In this document: piece after piece, positions 43,968 to 52,261 of the stretch
How the letters are laid out: every line of letters starts with the position of its first letter
Numbering within the stretch: the stretch's first letter is position 1
NCBI RefSeq assembly: GCF_001653515.1
Contig: NZ_LYOY01000051.1
Span: 392,001-456,000 of the forward strand
Reading direction: 5' to 3'
Source: Streptomyces sp. ERV7
Lineage (GTDB): Bacteria; Actinomycetota; Actinomycetes; Streptomycetales; Streptomycetaceae
DNA: 64,000 nt
Position numbers and translations under genes: made by a program
The notes under the pieces: generated by a model
Seen by the model: only the letters and a program-made list of their open reading frames with translations
What the model was told of the DNA's origin: nothing
The model's database searches: none

Positions 43968-44741
43968 TCAGGCCGTCGACCGCACCAGCGTGAACACCGC
44001 CCCTTCCGGGTCCGCCACCGTCGCCACCCGGCCGCTCGATTCCTCATGCGCGGGCCGCAGGACGTGGCCGCCGAGCTCCGTGACCCGGTGGGCCGCCTCG
44101 TCGGTGTCCGCGACCTCGAAGTACGTCATCCAGTGCGCGCCCTTGTCGCGCGGCAGGGCGTTGCCCACGCCGTGCAGCGAGCAGACCGGGCGCCCGTCGA
44201 TGTGCAGCGTCACGTAGTCGAAGTCGGCCGAGACCACCGCCTCCTTCTCGTAGCCGAACACCGACTCGTAGAACTTGCCGACCGTGGAGGTCTCCCGGGT
44301 CACCAGCTCGTTCCAGACGGGGGTGCCGGGGGCGCCCGCCACCATCGTGCCGACGTGCGCCTGGGCCTGCCAGGCGCCGAAGACCGCGCCCTCCGGGTCC
44401 GAGGCGATCACCAGCCGCCCCGCGTCGCCCGCGTCGAGCGGCCCGACCCCGACCGTGCCGCCGCAGTGCCGGATGGCCTCGGCCGTCGCGTCGGCGTCGT
44501 CGGTGGCCAGATACGTGGTCCAGGCGATCGGCAGATGGCGGTCGGGCGGGAGCTGCCCGATGCCCGCGACCTCGGCGCCGTCGAGCAGGGCCCGCACATA
44601 GGGGCCGAGCGAGGCGGGCCCCGGCCGGAACTCCCAGCCGAACAGCGCCGCGTAGAACTCCTGGGTAGGAGCCAGGCCGTGCACCATGAGGCTCACCCAG
44701 CAGGGTGTGCCGGGCGTGCGCCGGGTCTCTGCCTGGGACAT
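43968..44741 (-). CDS. Two-domain VOC (glyoxalase-fold) protein
   Basis: 257 residues made of two VOC modules in tandem (about 10-125 and 135-255). Each has the fold's pattern: GTPCWVSLMVHGLAPTQEFYAALFGW and TPVWNELVTRETSTVGKFYESVFGY, with matching ends DPEGAVFGAWQAQ and DPEGAVFTLVRST. The duplicated layout is seen in hydroxylase-like VOC proteins; substrate unknown. The ATG at 44741 follows GAGGAG. Confidence 0.87.
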   Translation of the reverse strand: MSQAETRRTPGTPCWVSLMVHGLAPTQEFYAALFGWEFRPGPASLGPYVRALLDGAEVAGIGQLPPDRHLPIAWTTYLATDDADATAEAIRHCGGTVGVGPLDAGDAGRLVIASDPEGAVFGAWQAQAHVGTMVAGAPGTPVWNELVTRETSTVGKFYESVFGYEKEAVVSADFDYVTLHIDGRPVCSLHGVGNALPRDKGAHWMTYFEVADTDEAAHRVTELGGHVLRPAHEESSGRVATVADPEGAVFTLVRSTA

Positions 44742-44964
44742 CGTGACTCTCCTCGGACCATCGCTGTGAGAACGCGCCCTGAAGGGGCGGGCGGCCGGGC
44801 CGCCCCGGCGCCCGCCTTCCCCGCAGATGCTTGCACCACCGACGGCCAAGCGCGCCCCGGCCGCGCCGCTTTTGGCGCGTTCCCGCAGGAGGATGCCCGC
44901 TTTGGCATTTCTCATCCGTTTCGCGGCCGTTACGCGGCGACACGCGCTGCGCGAGGATGGCCCC

Positions 44965-45813
44965 ATGAACGCCATCATCAGCGCATCCGAACTGGCGAAC
45001 GAGCTGGCCGGGGCCCGCCCGCCGGTCCTCCTTGACGTCCGCTGGCAGCTCAGTCTGGCGAAGGCGGCCGGCGCCGCCCCCTTCGACGGCCGGGCCGAGT
45101 ACGAGGCCGGGCATCTGCCCGGTGCGGTCTTCGTCGACCTCGACGCGGAGCTGGCGGGACCGCCCGGCGCCGGGGGCCGCCACCCGCTGCCCGACGTGGC
45201 GGCGTTCGGCGCCGTGATGCGCCGCGCGGGCGTGTCGGCCGGGACGCCGGTGGTCGTCTACGACGGCGGCCAGGGCTGGGCGGCCGCGCGCGCCTGGTGG
45301 CTGCTGCGCTGGACGGGGCACCAGGACGTACGGGTCCTCGACGGCGGCCTCGCCACCTGGACCGGCGCACTGTCGAGGGAGCTCCCGGCGCCCGCCGAGG
45401 GCGACTTCGCCCCCGAGCCGGGCGCGGTGGGCCTCCTCGACGCGGACGGGGCGGCCGCGCTCGCCCGGTCCGGACTGCTGCTCGACGCCCGCGCGGGGGA
45501 GCGCTACCGGGGCGAGGTCGAGCCCATCGACCGGGTCGGCGGCCACATCCCGGGCGCGGTCTCCGCCCCGACCACCGAGAACGTGGGCTCCGACGGGCGC
45601 TTCCTGGCCCCCGAGGTCCTCGCCGACCGCTTCAAGGCCCTGGGTGCCTCCGGCGCCGACGTCGGCGTGTACTGCGGCTCCGGAGTCTCCGGTGCCCACG
45701 AGGTGCTCGCCCTGGCGGTCGCGGGGATCCCCGCCGCGCTCTACGCCGGGTCCTGGTCGCAGTGGTCGTCGGACGAGTCCCGCCCGGTCGCGACCGGCCC
45801 CGACCCCCAGTAG
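44965..45813 (+). CDS. Thiosulfate/mercaptopyruvate sulfurtransferase (two rhodanese domains)
   Basis: 282 residues. The inactive N-terminal rhodanese domain has LLDVRWQL, GHLPGAVFVDLD and VVVYDGGQG; the C-terminal one has GGHIPGAVSAPT and the active Cys in VGVYCGSGVSG (about 236), where the loop CGSGVSG fits thiosulfate or mercaptopyruvate enzymes. It moves sulfane sulfur to cyanide or thiols. ATG at 44965. Followed by a strong convergent terminator. Confidence 0.93.
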   Translation: MNAIISASELANELAGARPPVLLDVRWQLSLAKAAGAAPFDGRAEYEAGHLPGAVFVDLDAELAGPPGAGGRHPLPDVAAFGAVMRRAGVSAGTPVVVYDGGQGWAAARAWWLLRWTGHQDVRVLDGGLATWTGALSRELPAPAEGDFAPEPGAVGLLDADGAAALARSGLLLDARAGERYRGEVEPIDRVGGHIPGAVSAPTTENVGSDGRFLAPEVLADRFKALGASGADVGVYCGSGVSGAHEVLALAVAGIPAALYAGSWSQWSSDESRPVATGPDPQ

Positions 45814-45819
45814 CGCACA

Positions 45820-45852
45820 CCGAGGGGCCCGCGCTCGGCGCGGGCCCCTCGG
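45820..45852. terminator. Bidirectional terminator between the sulfurtransferase and sepH remnant
   Basis: CCGAGGGGCCCGCGC (45820-45834) and GCGCGGGCCCCTCGG (45838-45852) form a perfect 15-bp stem with a 3-base loop. Confidence 0.88.
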
Positions 45853-45935
45853 CTCGTATCGGTGTGCCTCGCGTCGACGTCCTCCGTAATGGCTGGACGG
45901 GCGTATCGACGGACGAGGCGGACGCGCGAGGCGTC

Positions 45936-46085
45936 CTACTCCTGTTTCTTGCGCCGGGTGCCGAAGACGATCTCGTCCCAGCTCGGTACGGCGGCGCGCC
46001 GCCCGGGCCGGACGCCGTCCGCCTCGGCCTGGCGGTCCGTGGTGCCGGTGAGGCGGTCGCGGTGACCGGCCACCGAGCGGGGCAT
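45936..46085 (-). pseudogene. sepH: C-terminal remnant of sepH (cell-division regulator)
   Basis: The minus-strand frame ends DRLTGTTDRQAEADGVRPGRR and AVPSWDEIVFGTRRKKQE, the characteristic C-terminus of SepH, the actinobacterial FtsZ-activating protein that is encoded here in other Streptomyces. Only about 48 codons look authentic. The N-terminal DUF3071 helix-turn-helix domain and the rest, several hundred residues, are absent; upstream sequence belongs to something else. The break is near 46080-46110. Confidence 0.75.
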
Positions 46086-46109
46086 CAGGACGTCCGCGTA
46101 CGCCGCGCC

Positions 46110-46391
46110 GGCGCCCGCCCGCGGGCGGGCCCCCGCCCCGCCAAGGCGCCGGCGGGCGGCACGGCCCGCGCGGTCCACGAGTGGCGGACCGCCGGGCGCT
46201 GGGTGCTCGCCGCCGTCATCGCGATGGGGCTGCTCCAGGGCGGCATCTGGTACGTGGGCGGCGACGGGGACGTGGACTCGCTGCGGATGTGGCAGCAGCG
46301 GATGCTGTGGCTGATCGGCATCAACCTGGTCATCGCGCTCAGCTACACGCTGTTCCCGAAGAAGGTGGAGGCGGCCCGGTCCCGCCGCTGA
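46110..46391 (+). pseudogene. C-terminal fragment of a membrane protein
   Basis: The frame reads EWRTAGRWVLAAVIAMGLLQ, GIWYVGGDGDVDSLRMWQQR, MLWLIGINLVIALSYTLFPKK and stops at 46391. Two clear membrane helices, no in-frame start with a ribosome site; upstream the frame runs into the sepH remnant. It looks like the end of a gene whose first part was lost at the same junction. I do not recognise the family. It converges on the adenosyltransferase gene. Confidence 0.5.
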
Positions 46392-46401
46392 CCCAGCCGC
46401 T

Positions 46402-46974
46402 CTACCGCTCGCCGCCCGGCACCCACAGCACGTCCCCGGTCTCCACGTTCGCCGTCCTCGCGAGGATGAACAGCAGGTCGGAGAGGCGGTTCAGATAGGT
46501 GGCGGTCAGCGGGTTCATCGTCTCGCCGTGCACTTCCAGGGCCGCCCAGGTCGAGCGCTCGGCGCGGCGCACCACCGTGCACGCCTGGTGCAGCAGCGCG
46601 GCTCCGGGGGTGCCACCGGGCAGGATGAAGCTGCGCAGCTTCTCCAGCCGCTCGTTGAACAGGTCGCAGTCCGCCTCCAGCCGGTCGACGTAGAACTGCT
46701 CGACCCGCAGCGGCGGGTACTTCGGGTCTTCCACGACCGGCGTCGACAGGTCCGCGCCCACGTCGAACAGGTCGTTCTGCACCCGGGTGAGGACCTGGAC
46801 GACCTCCTCGGCGAGACCGCCGAGCGCGATCGCCGTGCCGATCACCGCGTTCGCCTCGTTGGCGTCCGCGTACGCCGAGATCCGCAGATCCGTCTTGGCG
46901 GTACGGCTCATGTCGCCCAGGGCCGTGGTGCCCTTGTCGCCGGTGCGGGTGTAGATGCGCGTCAGATTGACCAT
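46402..46974 (-). CDS. PduO-type corrinoid adenosyltransferase
   Basis: Transfers adenosyl from ATP to cob(I)alamin, making the coenzyme B12 that NrdJ and mutases need. TRTGDKGTTALGD is the N-terminal ATP-binding motif; FILPGGTPGAALLHQACTVVRRAER and NRLSDLLFILAR are the other family blocks. 190 residues. In other Streptomyces that I recall, this gene sits near the ATP synthase operon with the next two genes, not next to hemH. Confidence 0.93.
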   Translation of the reverse strand: MVNLTRIYTRTGDKGTTALGDMSRTAKTDLRISAYADANEANAVIGTAIALGGLAEEVVQVLTRVQNDLFDVGADLSTPVVEDPKYPPLRVEQFYVDRLEADCDLFNERLEKLRSFILPGGTPGAALLHQACTVVRRAERSTWAALEVHGETMNPLTATYLNRLSDLLFILARTANVETGDVLWVPGGER

Positions 46975-47267
46975 GGGGTCAGCCTAGTTACGCGAGGGCC
47001 GTCCGCCACGCTTCTGTGCCGACCGTCACGGGCCGCCGCGCGCCCTGGTACGGGCCCGCCCGACAGCACGGACATTCCCCGCCCAAGTACGCGGTACGGG
47101 ACGAGCGATGGGGGCCGACGGGGCCCTCGGTGAGACGCCGCTCACCCGTCTTGGTGTGATGTCCGTCATCTGAGACGTGACGCGCATCTCTTACGGCTCC
47201 CAAGATGCCTCACGGCCGATAGCCTCCGCCGGAGAGCCGTATCAGTAAGCCGTCAAAGGGGTGTGAA

Positions 47268-48116
47268 GTGGCCAGGAAGCTCGCCGTCATCGGGGCCGGA
47301 CTCATGGGTTCGGGCATCGCGCAGGTCTCGGCCCAGGCGGGCTGGGACGTCGTTCTGCGTGACGTCACCGACGCGGCGCTGGCCCGTGGCACCGACGGCA
47401 TCAAGGCCTCGTACGACAAGTTTGTGAGCAAGGGCAAGCTGGCCGCCGAGGACGCGGAGGCCGCGCTCGCCCGCATCACCACCACGACCGACCTGGACGC
47501 GGCCGCCGACGCCGACATCGTCGTCGAGGCCGTCTTCGAGAAGCTGGAGGTCAAGCACGACATCTTCCGTACGCTCGACAAGATCGTGCGTCCGGACGCC
47601 GTGCTCGCCTCCAACACCTCCGCCATCCCGATCACCAAGATCGCGGCGGCCACCGAGCACCCCGAGCGGGTCGTCGGTGTCCACTTCTTCTCGCCGGTCC
47701 CGATGATGCAGCTCGTCGAGCTGGTGCGCGGCTACAAGACGAGCGACGAAACCCTGGCCACCGCCCGGGAGTTCGCCGAGTCCGTCGGCAAGACCTGCAT
47801 CGTCGTCAACCGCGACGTCGCCGGTTTCGTCACCACCCGCCTGATCTCGGCGCTCGTCGTCGAGGCGGCGAAGCTGTACGAGTCGGGCGTGGCCACCGCC
47901 GAGGACATCGACCTCGCCTGCAAGCTGGGCTTCGGCCACGCGATGGGCCCGCTGGCCACCGCCGACCTGACCGGCGTGGACATCCTGCTCCACGCCACCA
48001 GCAACATCTACACCGAGTCCCAGGACGAGAAGTTCGCGGCACCCGAGCTGATGCGCCGGATGGTTGACGCGGGTGACATCGGCCGCAAGAGCGGGCAGGG
48101 CTTCTACAAGCACTGA
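47268..48116 (+). CDS. 3-hydroxybutyryl-CoA dehydrogenase
   Basis: NAD(P)-dependent oxidation of 3-hydroxyacyl-CoA or the reverse. 282 residues: Rossmann GAGLMGSGIAQVSA at the N-terminus, ASNTSAIPIT, and HFFSPVPMMQLVELV with the catalytic His, then NRDVAGFVTTRLI and LGFGHAMGPLATADLTG in the C-terminal helical domain. GTG at 47268 follows AAAGGGG. Role in butyryl-CoA or polyhydroxybutyrate metabolism. Confidence 0.94.
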   Translation: MARKLAVIGAGLMGSGIAQVSAQAGWDVVLRDVTDAALARGTDGIKASYDKFVSKGKLAAEDAEAALARITTTTDLDAAADADIVVEAVFEKLEVKHDIFRTLDKIVRPDAVLASNTSAIPITKIAAATEHPERVVGVHFFSPVPMMQLVELVRGYKTSDETLATAREFAESVGKTCIVVNRDVAGFVTTRLISALVVEAAKLYESGVATAEDIDLACKLGFGHAMGPLATADLTGVDILLHATSNIYTESQDEKFAAPELMRRMVDAGDIGRKSGQGFYKH

Positions 48117-48274
48117 TTGACGCACCCTCACCTCCCCTCGCCCCAGATCACTCCATGGGGTGAATTAGGTATCGGTTCGCTTACAGACGGCAACTTCCCT
48201 GCGGTCTGTGCAGTCAGTTGGTGCAGTAAGAGACGACAGGCAGACAGGCATACGGAGCACTCCGGGGAGTACTT

Positions 48275-48598
48275 ATGCACATCAGGGGCGACCACGTCGA
48301 GCTGGTCGTCGGGGGCCGCCTCGACGTCCGCAGCGCGGCGGACGCCCGTACGGTCCTGCACTCCGCCGTCGACGACGGAGCCGGCGACCTGGTGCTCGAC
48401 CTGACCGAGCTGGACTCCTGGGACGCCACCGGCCTCGGTGTGATCATGGGCGCCCACCGGCGGGCCGGCCGCTGCGGCCGGCGGCTGGTGCTGCGGGGCG
48501 TGCCGCCCCAGATGCAGCGCCTGCTGGTGGCGACCCGGCTGCACCGCATCCTGGCCATCGAGGGCGGCATCGCGGCGGAGGCGCTGCCGCGCGTGTGA
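48275..48598 (+). CDS. STAS-domain protein (anti-sigma-factor antagonist-like)
   Basis: 107 residues forming one STAS domain: VELVVGGRLDVRSAADARTV, LVLDLTELDSWDATGLGVIM and RRLVLRGVPPQMQRLL. The place of the phosphorylated Ser in classical antagonists is DATGLG, so a Thr is present instead. No kinase or sigma gene is adjacent. ATG at 48275 after GGGGAG. Confidence 0.85.
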   Translation: MHIRGDHVELVVGGRLDVRSAADARTVLHSAVDDGAGDLVLDLTELDSWDATGLGVIMGAHRRAGRCGRRLVLRGVPPQMQRLLVATRLHRILAIEGGIAAEALPRV

Positions 48599-48887
48599 GC
48601 GTGCGCGGCGCCACCGCCGTACGAGCCTCGTACGGCGCGGTTGAGCACGACCTGTGCGGCAGTTGTGCAGGTGATGTGGAAGCCGGTCCTCCGCACGCAA
48701 TCCTCACCGGACTGTGACGCTCTGGGCGGGGTGGCACCCCGCCCGTTCGGAGATACTGGGCGAAGGTTTAGGGTGCGGTCTCCCGCCGGTCGACATCCCT
48801 GCGGCGGGTACCGGACCAGAGCGACAGCGCAGTGCGTAGCGGCCGGGTGGGGCAAGGTTACGCAGGCGTATCTGGGGGGCTTTCACC

Positions 48888-49170
48888 ATGAACCCGATGG
48901 ACACCCGGGGACCGGACGAGTTCGACGACGAGCAGAACGGACCGGGCCCGGGCGCCGCGCAGCGCAAGGAGCGCGACCGCGACGCCCTCACCCCCGAGCC
49001 CGCGGCACGCGCCGCCGGGCTCGCGCGCACGGTCCAGCTCGTCTCGGGCGACTTCCTGCTCACCGTCAACCCCGTCGACGGCAGCGAGATCGAGCCCTGC
49101 CCGCCCGGCGAGATACCCGGCCGCCCCGAACGCCGGTCCGCCGCCGAACGCACCGAGCGCGAGCGCTCGC
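48888..49170 (+). pseudogene. N-terminal fragment of a large ATP-binding regulator
   Basis: The frame starts MNPMDTRGPDEFDDEQNG and runs through LARTVQLVSGDFLLTVNPVDGSEIE and AAERTERERSLR, which I recognise as the start of the ATP-binding protein that follows the STAS gene in other Streptomyces. After about residue 93 it runs into sequence that belongs, on the other strand, to an MFS transporter, and it stops at 49274. The P-loop domain is absent. An ATG at 48897 is an alternative start. Confidence 0.7.
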
Positions 49171-49174
49171 TCAG

Positions 49175-49408
49175 GCCGCCGGGGCCGTGCCGGTCGACCA
49201 GGCGCGAGATGTACGGGCCGAGCACGGCGGCCGACATGGCGAGGGTCGCGGAGAGCGCCCCTGCCAGCCCGTAGCGGCCGGTGAGCTGGGAGACCATCGT
49301 GACGATGCCGATGCCCATCATGGACAGCGGCATCCTGCCGAGCAGCCCGGCCGCGGAGAACCGCTTGGTGCCGGGAGCGGTGAATATCGCGCGGTACGGA
49401 CTGGGCAT
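49175..49408 (-). pseudogene. N-terminal fragment of an MFS transporter
   Basis: The minus-strand frame starts MPSPYRAIFTAPGTKRF and continues SAAGLLGRMPLSMMGIGIVTM, SQLTGRYGLAGALSATLAMSA and LGPYISRLVDRHG, the first two helices and the cytoplasmic motif of a major-facilitator protein that normally sits divergent from hemH. After about residue 74 the homology ends abruptly. About ten helices are missing, so it is not functional. Confidence 0.75.
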
Positions 49409-49570
49409 GAGGGCTCCGGCGGCCGGCTCAGCCGGGTGGCTGAAGCGTGTAATTAATACCTAAAGCTTACGGTGTTGAACTTACGACGTCAGATGCCTCC
49501 CGCGCACGCGGTTTTTCCGGCTCCGCCCGATGCGCTCGCTCCGGCCGCCCGTCCCCGGCCGGTTCCGCGC

Positions 49571-49593
49571 CTGTCAGTGGCGGATGGCAGGAT
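49571..49593 (+). promoter_or_regulatory. hemH: PafBC-like motif before hemH
   Basis: CTGTCAGTG, exactly 8 bases, then CAGGAT, ending 7 bases before the ATG at 49601. Compared with TTGTCRGTG-N8-TAnnnT, the first box matches at 8 of 9 and the second has C for the first T. The layout (box, N8, box, near-leaderless ATG) equals that of the rejoined dinG promoter. Confidence 0.45.
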
Positions 49594-49600
49594 CGGTGTC

Positions 49601-50752
49601 ATGTCCGATCTGCGCGATCAAGCTCCTGGAGCGGCCGGCGAAGCGGCTCCGTACGACGCCCTGCTGCTGCTCTCCTTCGGCGGCCCCGAGGGCCCGGACG
49701 ACGTGGTCCCGTTCCTGGAGAACGTGACGCGTGGCCGGGGCATCCCCAAGGAGCGGCTCAAGGAGGTGGGGCAGCACTACTTCCTGTTCGGCGGGGTCAG
49801 CCCCATCAACGACCAGAACCGCGCCCTCCTGGACGCCCTGCGCAAGGACTTCGCGGAGAACAGCCTGGACCTCCCGGTCCACTGGGGCAACCGGAACTGG
49901 GCGCCGTACCTGACGGACACCCTGCGCGAGATGGCCCTGGCGGGCCACCGCCGCATCGCCGTGCTCACCACCAGCGCCTATGCGTCGTACTCGGGCTGCC
50001 GCCAGTACCGCGAGAACCTGGCGGACGCGCTGGGCGCGCTGGAGGCCGAGGGCATCGAGCCGCCGCGCGTGGACAAGCTGCGGCACTACTTCAACCACCC
50101 CGGCTTCGTGCGCCCGATGATCGACGGCGTCCTCGCCTCGCTCGCGGAGCTGCCCGAGGAGGTCCGCGCCGGCGCCCACCTCGCGTTCACCACCCACTCG
50201 ATCCCGGACGCCTCCGCCGACGCCTCCGGCCCGGCCGGGGAGCACGGCGAGGGCGGCGCTTATGTGCGCGAGCACCTGGACGTGGCCCGGCTGATCGCCG
50301 ACGCGGTGCGCGAGGAGACCGGGGCCGAGCGGCCCTGGGAGCTCGTCTACCAGTCCCGCTCCGGCGCCCCGCACATCCCCTGGCTGGAGCCGGATATCTG
50401 CGACCACCTGGAGGCGCTGCACGGCAAGGGCGTGCCGGCGGTCGTGATGGTGCCCATCGGCTTCGTCTCGGACCACATGGAGGTCCTGTACGACCTGGAC
50501 ACGGAGGCCACCGCCAAGGCCGCCGAGCTCGGTCTGCCGGTCGTGCGGTCCGCCACCGTGGGCGCGGACCCCCGGTTCGCCGCCGCCGTGCGCGAGCTCG
50601 TCCTGGAGCGGGCGGCGGCCGAGCGAGGCGAGCGCGCCGAGCGCTGCGCCCTCGGTGCCCTCGGCCCCTCGCACGACCTCTGCCCGGTCGGCTGCTGCCC
50701 GGCCCGCGCCCTCCGGCCCGCCGCGGCCGGCGCCGACAGCCCGTACGCGTAA
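49601..50752 (+). CDS. hemH: Ferrochelatase (coproporphyrin III ferrochelatase, actinobacterial type)
   Basis: Inserts iron into coproporphyrin III in the actinobacterial haem route. LLLLSFGGPEGPDDVVPFLENV, the metal/substrate region GNRNWAPYL, TTSAYASYSGCRQY, LAFTTHSIPDASA with the catalytic His, and PIGFVSDHMEVLYDLD are clear. The C-terminus has one Cys in RCALG and a CPVGCCP group, which with the Cys in YSGCRQY fit the [2Fe-2S] ligands of actinobacterial ferrochelatases. 383 residues, ATG at 49601 probably leaderless. Also called CpfC. Confidence 0.94.
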   Translation: MSDLRDQAPGAAGEAAPYDALLLLSFGGPEGPDDVVPFLENVTRGRGIPKERLKEVGQHYFLFGGVSPINDQNRALLDALRKDFAENSLDLPVHWGNRNWAPYLTDTLREMALAGHRRIAVLTTSAYASYSGCRQYRENLADALGALEAEGIEPPRVDKLRHYFNHPGFVRPMIDGVLASLAELPEEVRAGAHLAFTTHSIPDASADASGPAGEHGEGGAYVREHLDVARLIADAVREETGAERPWELVYQSRSGAPHIPWLEPDICDHLEALHGKGVPAVVMVPIGFVSDHMEVLYDLDTEATAKAAELGLPVVRSATVGADPRFAAAVRELVLERAAAERGERAERCALGALGPSHDLCPVGCCPARALRPAAAGADSPYA

Positions 50753-50761
50753 GGAGCGACG

Positions 50762-51616
50762 ATGACCGAGCCCCACACCGACCAGGCCGCGGAGCACGCG
50801 GAGCACGCGGAGCGCGCGGAGAACGCAGAGAACGCGGCGCTGCTGGCGCTGGCCCTGGAAGCCGCCCGCCGGGCCGGGGCGCTGCTGCGCGACGGCCGCC
50901 CCGACGACCTGGGCGTGGCCGCCACCAAGACGAGCTCCATCGACGTCGTGACCGAGATGGACATCGCCGCCGAGAAGCTGATCACCGGCTTCCTCTCCGA
51001 GCGCCGCCCCGCCGACGGCTTCCTCGGCGAGGAGGGCGCCTCCAGCGAGGGCACCAGCGGGGTCCGCTGGGTCATCGACCCGCTGGACGGCACCGTCAAC
51101 TACCTGTACGGGCTGCCCACTTGGGCCGTCTCCATCGCCGCCGAGCGCGACGGCGTGCGGGTCGCGGGCGTGGTCGAGGCCCCGATGCGCGGCGAGACGT
51201 ACCACGCGGTGCTCGGCGGCGGTGCCTTCCTCGGCGGGCGGCGGCTGCGCTGCCGCCCGGCCGCCCCGATCGAGCAGTCCCTGCTGGGCACCGGCTTCGC
51301 CTATGTGCAGTCGGTCCGGGCCCACCAGGCCTCCGTCGTGCAGCGGCTGATCCCGAGGTTCCGGGACATCCGGCGCGGCGGCTCGGCGGCGATCGACCTG
51401 TGCGACGTGGCGGCCGGCCGGCTGGACGCGTACTACGAGCGCGGCCTCAACCCCTGGGACCTGGCGGCGGGCGACCTCATCGCGCGCGAGGCGGGCGCCG
51501 TGACCGGCGGGCGCCCGGGCGACCCGGCCTCCCGGGAGCTGACGATCGCGGCGACCCCGGAGCTCTTCGGCCCGCTCCAGGCCCTGCTGGAGGAGCACGG
51601 CGCCTGGCACGACTGA
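50762..51616 (+). CDS. Inositol monophosphatase family protein
   Basis: 284 residues. Magnesium sites: GFLGEEGA (Glu), WVIDPLDGTVNYLYGLP (Asp-x-x-Asp-Gly-Thr) and NPWDLAAGDLIAREAGA. The substrate may be inositol phosphate or a related sugar phosphate. The N-terminus carries an imperfect Glu-His-Ala/Glu-Asn-Ala repeat encoded by 9-base units (about 50790-50836). It starts 9 bases after the hemH stop and is co-transcribed with it. Confidence 0.92.
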   Translation: MTEPHTDQAAEHAEHAERAENAENAALLALALEAARRAGALLRDGRPDDLGVAATKTSSIDVVTEMDIAAEKLITGFLSERRPADGFLGEEGASSEGTSGVRWVIDPLDGTVNYLYGLPTWAVSIAAERDGVRVAGVVEAPMRGETYHAVLGGGAFLGGRRLRCRPAAPIEQSLLGTGFAYVQSVRAHQASVVQRLIPRFRDIRRGGSAAIDLCDVAAGRLDAYYERGLNPWDLAAGDLIAREAGAVTGGRPGDPASRELTIAATPELFGPLQALLEEHGAWHD

Positions 51617-51647
51617 GTGCGCCCCGGGCCCGGTCCCGGACAGCACT

Positions 51648-51680
51648 GACCCCCGGCGCCGACCTGCGGTGCCGGGGGTC
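51648..51680. terminator. Bidirectional terminator
   Basis: GACCCCCGGC (51648-51657) and GCCGGGGGTC (51671-51680) pair perfectly, between the inositol monophosphatase gene and a small convergent gene. Confidence 0.8.
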
Positions 51681-51691
51681 CGTGCTGCGCG

Positions 51692-51865
51692 TCAGTGTGC
51701 CGCGGCCGCCACCTCGACGCCGTGTTCGGCGGCGAGGCGGTGAAGATCGTCGAGCTCGGCCTGCTCGACCTCCGCGAGGAAGTCGTCGCCGTTCTCTCGG
51801 GCCAGCGTGAGGTCCGTCTCCGTGGCTTTGATGCGCTGCAGCAGTCCTGCGGTGAATGCGTCCAT
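51692..51865 (-). CDS. Small acidic helical protein, unknown function
   Basis: 57 residues: MDAFTAGLLQRIKATETDL, then TLARENGDDFLAEVEQAELD and DLHRLAAEHGVEVAAAAH. It is predicted all-helical. The ATG at 51865 has GAGGGGG at good spacing, and I recall a very similar short protein at this place (between the inositol monophosphatase and cutR) in other Streptomyces, which supports it as a real gene. Confidence 0.75.
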   Translation of the reverse strand: MDAFTAGLLQRIKATETDLTLARENGDDFLAEVEQAELDDLHRLAAEHGVEVAAAAH

Positions 51866-52261
51866 GGTGCGCCCCCTCGTCGTGGGATCGGTGGCGGTGG
51901 CACTTGGGGGTGTGCCGACGGTGGGTCGTGATCACGAGCAGCAGGCAGTGGCGTGCCACATACAGGGCGTGATCGCGGGTGTGCAGTCGTCCTCCCCAGG
52001 CCCGGTGTACGAGAAACCTCAACTCGCGCGGCAATCCCGGGAATTCCCGGACGACCCGGGAATCCGCAGGTCGGGCCTCGCCTGGGCGGCGGCACCGTCT
52101 TACCGCCGGTTTATGGCCGTAAGGGGCAGGATGGAAGCGCACAGTCACTGTTTCTGTGCCCACAGAACCGCCCGTACGGGCTCAGGAACGCCCGCGCGGG
52201 CCCACAGGCGCCCACGGGGCACCGACGGCCCACCAGGGCTCATCAGGGAAGGACAAGCGCC
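51866..52261. other. Divergent region before cutRS with palindromes
   Basis: 396 bases without a gene. CCGGGAATTCCCGG at 52037-52050 is a perfect palindrome, and its half CCCGGGAAT recurs at 52055-52063, 19 bases on, so this may be an operator. GCACAG and CTGTGC (about 52138-52158) form a small hairpin before cutR. Nothing else stands out. Confidence 0.5.
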
